A stretch of DNA of 64,000 nt from Chrysoperla carnea (Eukaryota > Arthropoda > Insecta > Neuroptera > Chrysopidae): assembly GCF_905475395.1 (NCBI RefSeq), contig NC_058340.1:53856181-53920180 (forward strand). The letters run 5' to 3'. Position numbers and translations under genes: made by a program. Below the pieces are notes generated by a model that saw only the letters and a program-made list of their open reading frames with translations, was not told the DNA's origin and searched no databases. Shown here piece after piece: positions 24,243-35,446 of the stretch (positions are counted from its first letter, which is position 1; each line of letters opens with the position of its first letter).

Positions 24243-26062
24243 ATGGAAGATTACAAATTCCTTTTCAAGGTTGTCCTTGTTGGGAATGCTGGTGTTGGTA
24301 AAACATGTTTAGTGAGACGTTTTACTCAAGGATTATTTCCACCTGGACAAGGTGCTACTATTGGTGTTGATTTTATGATTAAAACGGTTGAAGTTGATAA
24401 TGAACGAGTTAAAGTATGTATGATTACATTTATTTTCTACTGATTTTATTCGCATTTCATGTCTTGAAATCAGTGATGAAACTGTGAATATTCTAAGCAT
24501 CTAAAAACATAGACAAATACTTTTTATTCTATCGAAATATCCAAGGCTATCTCTCAAAAACCAATGTCAACAATTGTTTCATGATCTTTATATTTTGGAA
24601 TTCCCTATAATGTCAATATTATCAATTTAACCTTTGTTAAAAAAATTCGTTTTAATGCGATTAAAATGTTATTAAATTTTTTTTGCAATGGATCGAATAT
24701 AATTGTAATAATCAGAAAAATAAACATGAATTAGAAATAATCATGAATTAACAATTGGAATAGATGCGTTTTTAATGGGAAATTAATACCAAAATTAAGT
24801 ATCAACCTCTAGAAATAAAAGAAATTGTTTTATAAGTATCCACCCAAGCCAACAATAATGATACCCCTCTTTAAACTCAACTAAGTTTTCTTAGAACCTG
24901 AAGCTATAAGAGATTCCTAAGCTATGAAGGTGGTAGTTCAATTGACAGTGCCCTTAACAGAGTCCCACCACCCTTCTCAACTGGGTTCTAGTCAGTTTCA
25001 ACCGATCACAATCCAATGATTTAGCTGTAGCTATGCACAACTTGGTCTATCACTCAAAGTCCCAGTAATGAAGATGTGCTTGTCGTAGCCACTCCTTGAT
25101 TCAGTAAATTACGGAACATCTTGTTATGGGAATGACAGGCTCAGATGAAAGGGGCGTTTGCGACGACCTCTCTCATTCCAACGAGTCCGCTACTTCGTTC
25201 CTTTTAACGCTAGAATGGCCCGGTATCCAGATCAGTCTGACTGTTTTATTCAGTGCCAGGCGATTAAGTTCCTCGAAACATTCATAGACTATACTCGATT
25301 GAAATATTGGCACCTCAAGGACCCGATGTAAATCTGGCTATGTGATATCGCTCTTACTATTTGTATTAATTCGAAATTAACAGAAATTGATATTAATTGA
25401 TATCGTTGTTTTTAGTTACAAATATGGGATACTGCAGGTCAAGAACGATTTCGATCAATTACCCAAAGTTATTATCGTTCAGCACACGCATTAATATTAG
25501 TTTATGATATATCATGTCAACCGACATTCGATTGTTTACCTGATTGGTTACGTGAAATTGAAGAGTATGCTAGTGCAAAAGTATTAAGAATATTAGTAGG
25601 CAATAAAATTGATCGTGAAGATCGAGAAATACCAACTCATGTGGGTGAGGATTTTGCACAGGCACATAATATGTATTTTCTTGAAACATCTGCTAAGGAA
25701 GCGGAAAATGTTGAGCGATTATTTATGGAAATAGCTACAGAATTAATGGAGGTAACTAATAGACTTTTTTCTATTTATTAGATTTTAATTTAACTAGTAT
25801 GATTTTCGATTAAAAAATATATGTTAGTGGGCTAGAAAAAACATAAAAATAGGATGATATTACTCTTACTTCTTATTTTCAATCTTAGCCAAACTTCGAT
25901 TTAATAAATTTTATTATTGAACTATTTTGTACTAATGTAAATTTGTTTATTATTTAGCAAGCACGAAGTAAAGACTTACCACGTTATAATACGGATTCAA
26001 CTTCAATAAATGGACGTACTACATCCATAGGTGATAGTAGTTGTTGCAGTAAAATGTCGTAA
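24243..26062 (+). CDS. Rab30: Rab30, Golgi-associated Rab GTPase
   Basis: A small GTPase which in animals works at the Golgi. Coding exons 24243-24413, 25416-25751 and 25958-26062 give 203 aa, the same length as I recall for human RAB30. Visible motifs: P-loop GNAGVGKT (14-21), switch I GATIGVDF with Thr39, switch [11 protein letters not shown] (61-69), guanine specificity NKID (120-123) and ETSAK (147-151). The protein ends CCSKMS; the cysteine pair at 198-199 is the expected geranylgeranylation site. The opening [20 protein letters not shown] and the [18 protein letters not shown] segment are Rab30-specific. An AATAAA at 26117-26122 follows the stop by about 55 bases. Two tiny upstream reading frames (ATG at 24207 and 24226) would precede the start if the inferred 5' UTR exon is right. 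Confidence 0.97.
24860..25345 (-). mobile_element. Non-LTR retrotransposon (LINE) fragment, RNase H region
   Basis: In Rab30 intron 1, read on the minus strand. One frame gives [19 protein letters not shown] then [18 protein letters not shown], the conserved RNase H core seen in I/LOA/R1-type LINEs (usual form LIWVPGHSGVKGNE.AD). Further along, interrupted by several stops, comes [15 protein letters not shown] and [14 protein letters not shown], matching the TGHC-type segment after RNase H in those elements. The reverse transcriptase part is absent. The piece is locally richer in GC than its surroundings. Confidence 0.8.
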
Positions 26063-29000
26063 AAAATAATTTTATTTAATTTAGTCATAAACTTAATTCA
26101 AAACAAACGGTATTTTAATAAAAAAGACAAATATGACAAACACACGAGGTGAAAGTATTGGCAGGGCATTTGAATAATCATTAAAAAAAAGTGTCTTCAA
26201 CTAATTCAACTGAGTTTTGGTTCGAGTTTAAATGAGTCTGATATTTGTTTAGTTCTTATCATCTCTATAAATAGTTAGAATAACGAAGTCATTAAAATAA
26301 TTTTTAAATTATAAAATCAGACTATAAATAAACTGGACCAATGTCGGTATTTTGTAATTAAGCAATACTGTAGATCCATTTGAAAAATTATATAGCTTTT
26401 TTAGTATGGATTTCTTGATCTATTTTTGTCTATCTATTATCGAGTAGTAAAAGCTAGATAACATGCAAGTATTTCGAATTTTCGACTCTCGACGATAATT
26501 TTGGAATTTATTTAGAAAATATTTCGGATTAAATGGTACTTTTTTTTTTCTTGATGTGGTCTTCAATAGGATATTACTCGAGTATTCACTACTGTGTGAC
26601 TTTATAAATCAATATCATAAATTATATGAATGTCGGCAATATCACCTATTGTAAAAAAACGAAAATTTGTGTTCAAGTTGGAAAAACAATACCTAACTAA
26701 AATTGTATTGTCATGAACCATTTCACGCCACGAAATTTTGTTTGTAGTGATTTGGTGATTTGAGTAATCAAAATACTTGGGTTGTACACAATAAAATACG
26801 CATTGAAAATTCATTTTTAAGTCAAATCATTCTGATATGAAACACCGTTGTTTTAGTTTGGTAAGCTTATTTCATAGTATTTTAACTAAATCGAATGGAT
26901 TTACAAATAACAAATTAAAATATCCTACTCAGTGATGCTAAAATAAAATCAGCTTGTTGTTTAAATATTTTTTAGTACCTATATAACAAATAATAATTAT
27001 ACGCTAGGTATGATATTAATAAATTAAATTTTGTACAGATTTTAATCTAAAAACGAATTTTCGAATAGTCAATATAATTAAGTTTAGACTTTTAATTAAA
27101 ATTAATAATAAAAATAATAATTACCTACTTATTATTTAAATTATATTAATTAAAAAAATATTAAAAACATATATAGGTAATATATATTTGCTATATCTTG
27201 CGCGGCTTCTATAATAAAAAAAAAAAATATTCTTTAAGCAAATATGGAAACATATTTTTATTAAAAATTATTTATTTTTGAATACAAAAAACAAAAACCT
27301 CTTAAATGTAAATAATTTTTTTGATAATACAGTAAAACACTTACACTGAACTTGTCTATTATTGAATATCGAATTTCTAGTGTTTGTAAAATGTTACAAA
27401 TTATGAAGCTTGCAATATTGATAGAAACTCGGTAGATTCTAGCAAAAATTAAGCAGAGAAGGCAGAGTAAAATTTAGATTAAGAAGGAACTTTGATTCAA
27501 AAATTGATTAAATCATTCCTCTTTTTAAAAGGGATTGTTAACCCCCAAAATTAAAGAAGTAAACTTATTACTGAAGGCTTGTAAAAACACAACGTAAAAG
27601 CGTTGACAGATTTACTGAAGTAATAGAACACTATTTAGAGTACTATATTTTTTCTCTTGTAAAAAGGGATTCTGCTTTTGTATATATATATATATATATA
27701 AATTCTTGTTAGAGTAAGTTTTTTACTGTATTAAATTGATATGTACCTGCACAGCATTTAAGTATTTTATTGCCTACCATTCCGGTTGAGAGACCTATTG
27801 TATATTTTTTTTTAAGATAAGATAATGATAAAATTATTAAGTTGTACAGTCTATCTCTATAAGATTTTAATCAATATTACTATGTTTTTATGCCCAAGGA
27901 CCGATTCATTTATGTTTATAGAGATGTATCCAATTTTTAATTTAATTCATATTGTCTAGTTGATATATTGTCAATATCAAACACTTGAACTTAATTTAAA
28001 TTTTACCAAATTTTTCACCCTTTTCTGAATCGTATCTTTACACGGAGGCGTCAAGAGTTAGATATCTATCTGGGGCGAAAAGTTATGAACCTAGAATAAA
28101 GAAAGTCATCCCTCTTGGTGGTTAGTGCGCAACTGTTTATCGCGTAGTAATTTTCGATCTATTGAGTAATGCTCAAATTTACTACACGACAGTTTACATT
28201 AGATCTCATATCAGCATTTCGTCGACTACTCACTTTTGAGACTCCAAGATTCCAGTTCCAAGAGAAATTGAGTCATATGATATTTAATAATACAGTCAGG
28301 TTGATTTTGATACCGGGTTACTACTACAAAAAAGCAAAGGAACTGATGTTCTTGATGTTCTAAATCAGAGAGTGGTTTCACCAACACCTAACTTGGTTAT
28401 TGTGTACTTTATATAAGTCAAAGTCTTTATATTAAACCACATAACATATGAGGGCGAGACTGTGGAATATAAACTCAGAAGCAGGAATGCCAACCCGACT
28501 CCTCTAGATATTCGATCTAGTACATAACCATCTCCGTAATTCTAATTTTATATGAGTTCAAATTCCTCATACATGTATATTTATATTAAGTAGTAGTCTT
28601 CAAGAACTTGTTATTGAGATACCGAGCATCTGAGGTTGTGATTTATAGTTAATAGTATCTCGTTTGTGCTGTGACTTTTTTTTCGAAATTACGGCTTGTA
28701 AAATATTTAATGTTTGGTATGGACAATGTACACAAAACACTCATATTGATCACTATTATAATTGATAGTTACCTTAAAAGATCGTTTAAAATAAAAATAA
28801 CGGAATAATTTCGTTAATGGTACTAAACATTTAAAACTATCTTATCTTGAAATAACTAAATATGTGATTAAATATATTTGTTTCTGTTGTAATAATATTG
28901 TAATAATATATTTTAGTTGAAGGATACACTGTAGTCAGGCTTGCCTTTATCGACACATTCCGTAAACAAATGACATAATAAAATTTTCTTTTTTAAAAAA

Positions 29001-31051
29001 AACTCACTTCTATCATAAAATTGAAATACGTTCCCTCTATTCAAATAGAAAAAATTCCAGATATTAAAGATTAAAGTTATTGAGGCTTGACTGCATTTCT
29101 AAGCGATAAAAGGGCACCTAACTACCGTGATCGTTTACATTATTTAGTTAATTTACCATTTAAATTTAAAAAAATGGTCAGTAAATAATAAATAATAGTT
29201 TGTATAAAGAAAATTTTAATGTGATTTAAAGTATTTAATTTATTGTGCTGCTATGAAAATTAATTTGTGCAATATGTACTTAAAATAATATGCTAATTAT
29301 TTTTAATAATACTCATTTTATAAATTAATGAATTATGCTTCTATTATTGTTAAAAAGAAATATAATGCAATTTATTATGTTTAAAAATGTAATTTTTTTT
29401 CCAAAAGGTTCGTAAATACACAATGGGGTCTGTGAAATTATGCTTAAGGGCTATCACACTATCGTGACAAAAAAAAATTTTTAATATACCAAGTAAATGA
29501 GATATAAAATATACGGAGTGTTTCAAAAATACATTGACAAGTATTAATGTTAGATTAATTCATATTAATTTCGCCTTTTGTTATAAATAATTCAAAACAA
29601 TTGAGTATCATATTTGAGCTGTAATTTTATTATGAATGTCTAAATACATAGAAATTATAACAAATTTCTTTTAGCCGAAGAATTACGCACTTCAATAGCT
29701 ACACGATGTCTTCAACATCGTTTAACATTTGATACATGACATTTCGGGTTGTGGTAGACAATAGGGATGATGAGTAAATTTTTTTTTATCACTTCATGTG
29801 AAGAATTCTCCTGCACGCGGACAGAAGTGAAGTTAGTTTTTGAAAATCTTAAGAAGTATTCAAAATATGAACGTTTAAAACTCCTAATTAAACAAAGAGG
29901 AATGTATAGATTAGTGATGTCAGTATCGCCATAGAGATTACAAAAAAATTATGTTTTGTCTGAAAGAGACGGATAGCAATGTTTGAATGCTTATAACTTC
30001 TTCGTTTTTTTATTAAATTTTAATTTAACTTTCAAATGTTAGGATATCACGTCTACATTTTTATGGGTAATGTGGCAAATTCGATATTAGTCAACTGCGT
30101 TGGCTCCAAGGTTGGCGTATTTAATTTCAAGATTCTTTTATTTTGTTTTTAAAGAAATATGACTTATATCATATCGTGTTGAAAAAACATTTTTGTTAAT
30201 CAATTATTAAACTAAATACTTGATTTTATTTTATTATTAAATCATAATAAAAATTGTTAATATACTATGTAGTTGTAAAATCATAATAAAAGTATTTTTT
30301 AAAATTATATTTATCGTTTCGAAAAAAAATGCAATGTCATTTAAGATGTTGAGGCGTTTTATTATCAGTTGTATGCACGATACATACAAAATTAAACGAC
30401 TTGAAGTAATTCAAATAATTTTAATACATATGTAACTAATTCATTTAATCTAACTAATTTTGGAACACCCGTCTAGGAATATGTACCTTCGTTAAACCTT
30501 TTTTTTTTATTAATATTTATAACTTTTTCATGAAAAATTAATTTGATTAAAATGGTACTAAGGCACACCAAAGACAAGAATCTTGTGCTGACCAGAATAT
30601 TACGCTGCGGTGAGTATTATACAATATGTTGGGCGTATTTTGCAATACTTAAATTATCAAATCACTAATTACTAAGATTTATCGACGTCGTGAATTGTGG
30701 CGGTAAAACCTAGATCGTGCACAACAACCGATGTCTCAAAACTATTTAAAAACAAAATTCAGTAATTTTATGGAACCAAAATGTCAGCAGTGGAAGAGAC
30801 ATTGTTGAGTAGGCCACAGTATACGAATGACTCAAGAACCGAACACTAAGCAAAAATTAATATCCCCGGTCAGAATGAAGATTTCCAGAAATACTCCGAA
30901 ATATACACCCTTCATAGTTTCGTAACATTATTTAGAATTAAGAGAAATTAAAAATTAAAAATTACAAAAAATATTAATAAATATAAATTTTTTTTATTTA
31001 AGTATAATAAATTAGAAAAATTTTGATTATAAAAATAATTTTTAAAAAGTT
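26063..31051. other. Intergenic region between Rab30 and the DHRSX-like gene
   Basis: Five kilobases, strongly AT-rich. It contains the Rab30 polyadenylation signal, a (TA)10 tract at 27681-27701, a probable LINE relic at about 28110-28400, and at 30993-30998 the AATAAA (minus strand) for the neighbouring dehydrogenase. A GC-richer patch near 30540-30900 looks like degraded repeat, but no reading frame could be assigned. No further gene is seen. Confidence 0.6.
28110..28400 (+). mobile_element. Probable second LINE relic (RNase H region)
   Basis: A frame from 28169 contains NNTVRLILIPGYYYKKAKEL, which lines up with [19 protein letters not shown] of the fragment in Rab30 intron 1. At the DNA level, AATA(A/T)TACAGTCAG and GATACCGGG are shared. 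It is more decayed than the other copy and in the opposite orientation. Confidence 0.5.
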
Positions 31052-33209
31052 TTACGGTACACCAAATTTTTCTATATTTAATAATTTGTTAGTAAAATTA
31101 AATAATTTTTCTTGCAATACAACATCATTGGAAAGCTTTGATGATTTCAAAATTCGACAATTACTTATGTAAGAACCACCTTTTCCATTCAATTTTTCCG
31201 ATATACAAGTATGGACTATTGGTATGGCACCTTGTTCTGGACTCTAAAAGGAAATAAATTGTTTTTTTCCATTTTTTAAACATTTATATTTATCAAAACT
31301 CACTTTAAATATTTTTGTCATCCAGGGAATAATTTTCTTAAAATGCGCATTATCAAATAGGCATGTATCAACAATACCCGGATGAACTGCAAATACTTCA
31401 ATGTTTTCGCTTTTTAAAAATTTATTTAAATATTTTGTGAATAAAATCTGTGCAAGTTTTGATTGACCATATGCTAATGTTTGAATATAATTATTCCTGA
31501 AAATTAAACCATTTTAATATATTAATTTTATGAAGAATTTAAAGAAATTAACCAACCAATCAATCTTGGTAAAGTTCACTGATTGAAAATTAGTCATAAG
31601 GGGTAGCATCGTCACAAGGCTCACACAATACATATACTGCTTTATAACTGGAAACGAAAAACGTGGAAGGAAGAATGAAATGTGGAAGAGATGCTTAGCA
31701 ACAAAATTTTCGTCCGTCATGGCAAATTTCAAAGAATTCGCTTATTAGGAGTTGTTCAAACGTAAAGCATCAAAATAAAGACGAGTGGACAACTTGTCTG
31801 AAAGGGAAGAATATCAAAAGGTAAGTCCAGAAGAATCAAAAGGTATTAATAAAGATTCTTTGATTTTTAAAGACATCAAACCAACACAATATTAAGAAAA
31901 ATAACTGAGATTATAAAATAATATAATCTCAGCGTATCAGTCGGTATGGAAAACAAACCTACTTAAATAATTTTTCACTCTAAAATTATTTAACAATGAT
32001 TAACAATAATAAATAATTAAATATTAAATTATAAAAGCGAGGATTATAATGGTATTGAAACTATTATACTCCTCTCATTTTCAACATAAAGCGCCCCACC
32101 CAAAATAGCCCCGGAAAAAATAATTCCGGAAAACATAGACCCGAAAAAAATAGACATCAACATCGTTATTTATGTGGTAACAAACTTTTGTCACTCTTTT
32201 TTCGGGTCTATTTTTCCCGGATTGCTTGGGGTCAATTTTCACGCTATACAATGAATTTGTAAGTTTGAAAAGTGAAGTTTAACGTGAAAAGTTCGAGTTC
32301 AAAGCAATATAAAAAAATAAAAGCTAAAAATATTATATGAAATAATTTTAAAGCCTACTTTAAATTGATATCTTCAAAATGAATTGTATCACAGTCTTCA
32401 TGGGCAACGGACGATACATTAACAATTCGCGACGTATATCCTGTTTTTAACGCTCCTTTCTTTAAATTTGGCAACAGTAAATGTGTAAGTACAAAATGGC
32501 CTAAGTAATTGATTCCAAATTGTGATTCAAAACCATCTTCGGTTTCTTTGTATGGTCCAAACATAATACCAGCTAAAAAATAAGCCAACGATTACTTTTT
32601 AAAAAAATTCCCCAAATTAATTCTAGATACGTACCATTATTTACTAAATAATTAATTTCAGGATAATCATTCGAAACCTTTTCAGCGAAATTTCTAACAG
32701 ATTTCAATGATGCTAAATCCAATTCATAAACTTTTATATCATTCAGATTTCCATTTTTATCATGTAAAATTCGTTTTGCGACATTTTCACCCGATTTTAT
32801 ATTTCTACAAGCTATAAAAATGTTTTAGGTCAGAAATATAAATTTTGAAAAAAAATCAATTCGAAATTACCAATTATAACCGTTATATCACAATCAACAA
32901 GTAATTTTGAAATTAATTCTCCAATACCACGTGATCCCCCGGTAACAATGGCCACAAATCCTTTACGTGATTCGATTTCTAAACAAATTAAACGATTTGA
33001 AAAAATTATAACATATACTTTACGCACCTGTAGTTTGAATGCTTACTTAACTTATTTCTTGATTTTAAAATTTGGTCCTCAACCACTGCACGAAAACCCA
33101 GATAATTCATATGAAATTCGTAAACTAAAGGCATTATCCACGATTTTCTTGTAAGTATTGAATAAAACACGAATAATGTACACGATATTAACAAAGTAAG
33201 CCAAAACAT
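31052..33209 (-). CDS. Short-chain dehydrogenase/reductase, DHRSX-like
   Basis: A classical SDR oxidoreductase. Exons on the minus strand: 33047-33209, 32871-32978, 32635-32811, 32359-32572, 31304-31496, 31052-31243 (348 aa, all phases compatible). An N-terminal hydrophobic segment (about residues 2-19, [18 protein letters not shown]) predicts a membrane anchor, probably ER. The cofactor motif is TGGSRGIG (67-74), followed by DLAS, NNAG (148-151), the [15 protein letters not shown] helix, Ser204 in VNVSSVAH, and the active-site pair YGQSK (Tyr230, Lys234). The closest family I can name is DHRSX, from [17 protein letters not shown], the [12 protein letters not shown] segment and the overall length (human about 330 aa). 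DHRSX has been reported to act in dolichol synthesis; whether this protein does is inference. The alternative is an RDH11-14-like retinol dehydrogenase. Exon 1 uses the GTAAGC donor after NKL; a stronger-looking donor 19 bases further on breaks frame. Confidence 0.9.
32090..32235. repeat. Imperfect inverted repeat in an SDR-gene intron
   Basis: Arms 32126-32149 and 32197-32220 share CCGG(A/G)AAA(A/C)ATAGACCCG followed by an A run, separated by about 47 bases. The surrounding sequence is short, GC-richer and enriched in CCCGGA/CCCGAAAA motifs, so it could fold as a hairpin. It is likely a small fold-back element; no family assigned. Confidence 0.55.
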
Positions 33210-35446
33210 TTCACCGGAATATAAAATTTTGACTAAGTTCTATGAATGTATTATTTTCTTGTTTATTTAAAAAATTAAGTAAAGAATATTTTTTGAGAAC
33301 AAGTGTCGCTCTGAACACATCACTTAAGAATGTGCTGTATGTTTACTATACATTATGAATATAAATGAACTTTCTATTCCATTTTATATTAAAACAGACG
33401 AGAGTGCGATAATATTTTGATAGTGGGTTTTCATTTTATCCCCTATTCGAATCGTTTCATCCCTAATTTAATTAAAAACCTGAAAATAGATAAACATATG
33501 TTTTCATAATTTTTCTAACGCATACAAACATATTATTTGTGTGTAATTTTCGTTATCATACACAAAAATCATTTATAAAAATGCACTTGATTATTGACTC
33601 CCTCCCTCCATACGAGAGTACGAGACGCATCCAACGCTTATCAAAGCATTTGTATGTAACGTGTGTGTGTTTAATTTGACAGTCAATGAAAATTAATGCC
33701 AAAGTTACACTATAATATATAAAATAACATTAGGGTATCATAAAGGCTGATATTTTACTGTCACATTCAGATTAATGTGTCCTTAAATGGCCTAAAAATG
33801 AGTAACGTGTATTGTCATGCTGACACTTGACGTACTGCCACAATTTTTATTTTACCGATGGTTGCATTCAGATCAATGTGTCCCTGAATGACCTAAAAAT
33901 GATTAATGTGTATTTTCTTGCTGACACTTGACGGCGAGTTTGAGCGTCAAATTATGTCACGTAGTCAGTTAAGCCATGCCGCCATGCTACCATCTAGAAA
34001 AAAAACTTGTGTCACATCTAAAAAAGCTAAACATAGTTTTAACTTTTTATTCTCAGGATTTATTTGGACAGTACTGGCTAAATAAATTTATAATCAACTA
34101 TGAAATAGATATTTAACAATTTAAATTTTTTTTGCACTAATTAACCCACAATTGATAATCATATTCACGACTTCACGAGTCATTGTAGATATAGTTAGTT
34201 GTTCATTTATCATTACCAATATTACCATGTGTTTTATTAAAAATTAGGTTAAGGAATTACTTTTAGTATGTATAACATGGTGAATATAAGTAATTAGTAA
34301 CCTAAATTAGAACTCTAGAATATTTAAGTAAATAAGTTTAGATATTATTATTTTGATCTGGGCAAAAATTTAGAAATCTAAATGTGTAACCTATTACTTA
34401 AAAATTTTGCTATTCTGAAGAAGGCTTTTGGTAATGTGGTAATGTGTTCGTTCCTGTTTAAGCATACCTAAGCACCCCTTTTAGCTCTTTTCCTTAATCA
34501 CCTCCAATTCCTAATAAAAAAAAAAACTGTTTTTTAATTAATTTTACTTTATTAAAAAGAAATATGCCTAAAAACATAGTATTATTTCAAAATACGAATA
34601 ACAATATTAAATTTTACTGATTGAAATACGGAAATAATTGATTATTCCACAACCAAAATAATATTTTAAAAAAAAAAAATTAGTATTTCTTAAATATTCT
34701 TATATTTGCAATTATAGGAAATAAAATCTCATAATCTATTACGTACTTTAGAAAAAAGATGTACATTGAACTTTATAAATGATCCAAGGTCATTTTACAA
34801 AATCTTTACTTAACTTTCTTTATTTCCTTTTAAATCGAATCGAAAGTTAATCATTTACATTCATTGATAAGTAAATAAAAATTAAACGGCTTTAATCACA
34901 ATTTGTAATTATAAAGTTATAAAACATTAAATGTCATTTTTTGTAATACATGGTAATAATTAATTACCTGACTATTTACATAAATTAATTAATTAAGAAG
35001 CGCTTAATTAATTAAATAAAACAAATTAAACAATGAACAAACATGAGTACCATCTATTATTAAGCGTAGAAAACATCTTAACAATTTCTACTGACTACAG
35101 AGGCACCTGTATCTTTTTTGATTATATACCTTTAATTAATAATTTAAAGGAGAGGAATCAACACGCAATTTACATTACACGATTACACACATTTACAAAA
35201 AAAAACTTGTTTTCTTTCAATCGAATTTCTATTTACACAAGAAGTAAAAGAAGACAAACATACATTTAATAAATACGTTTTCAAGAGTCGTGAAAGTTGT
35301 GAAAATATATTAAACAATACATGAGTACTAACCTCAACTTGTATGTGATTAAGCAGTATTATAATTTTATAAAAAAAATAAACATTTTATAATTTTATTA
35401 AATTATAAAAATTAATAATTGTTCTGTATTTAAATACATTAAAAAA
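33210..35446. other. Divergent intergenic region between the SDR gene and Tmem33
   Basis: Presumably contains both promoters, as the two genes are transcribed away from each other. It holds the two-copy direct repeat at 33764-33934 and a perfect palindromic AT motif near 34986-35012 (TTAATTAATTAAG/CTTAATTAATTAA around GCG). Nothing else recognisable. Confidence 0.5.
33764..33934 (+). repeat. Two-unit direct repeat, 101-base period
   Basis: About 70 bases starting CATTCAGAT(T/C)AATGTGTCC and ending GCTGACACTTGACG occur at 33764 and again at 33865, with about a tenth of positions changed. A segmental tandem duplication in the upstream region of the SDR gene. Confidence 0.75.

Noticed and set aside
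30540-30900. Possible transposase remnant upstream of the SDR gene 3' end
   Set aside because: Translations are broken and no motif could be matched with confidence.
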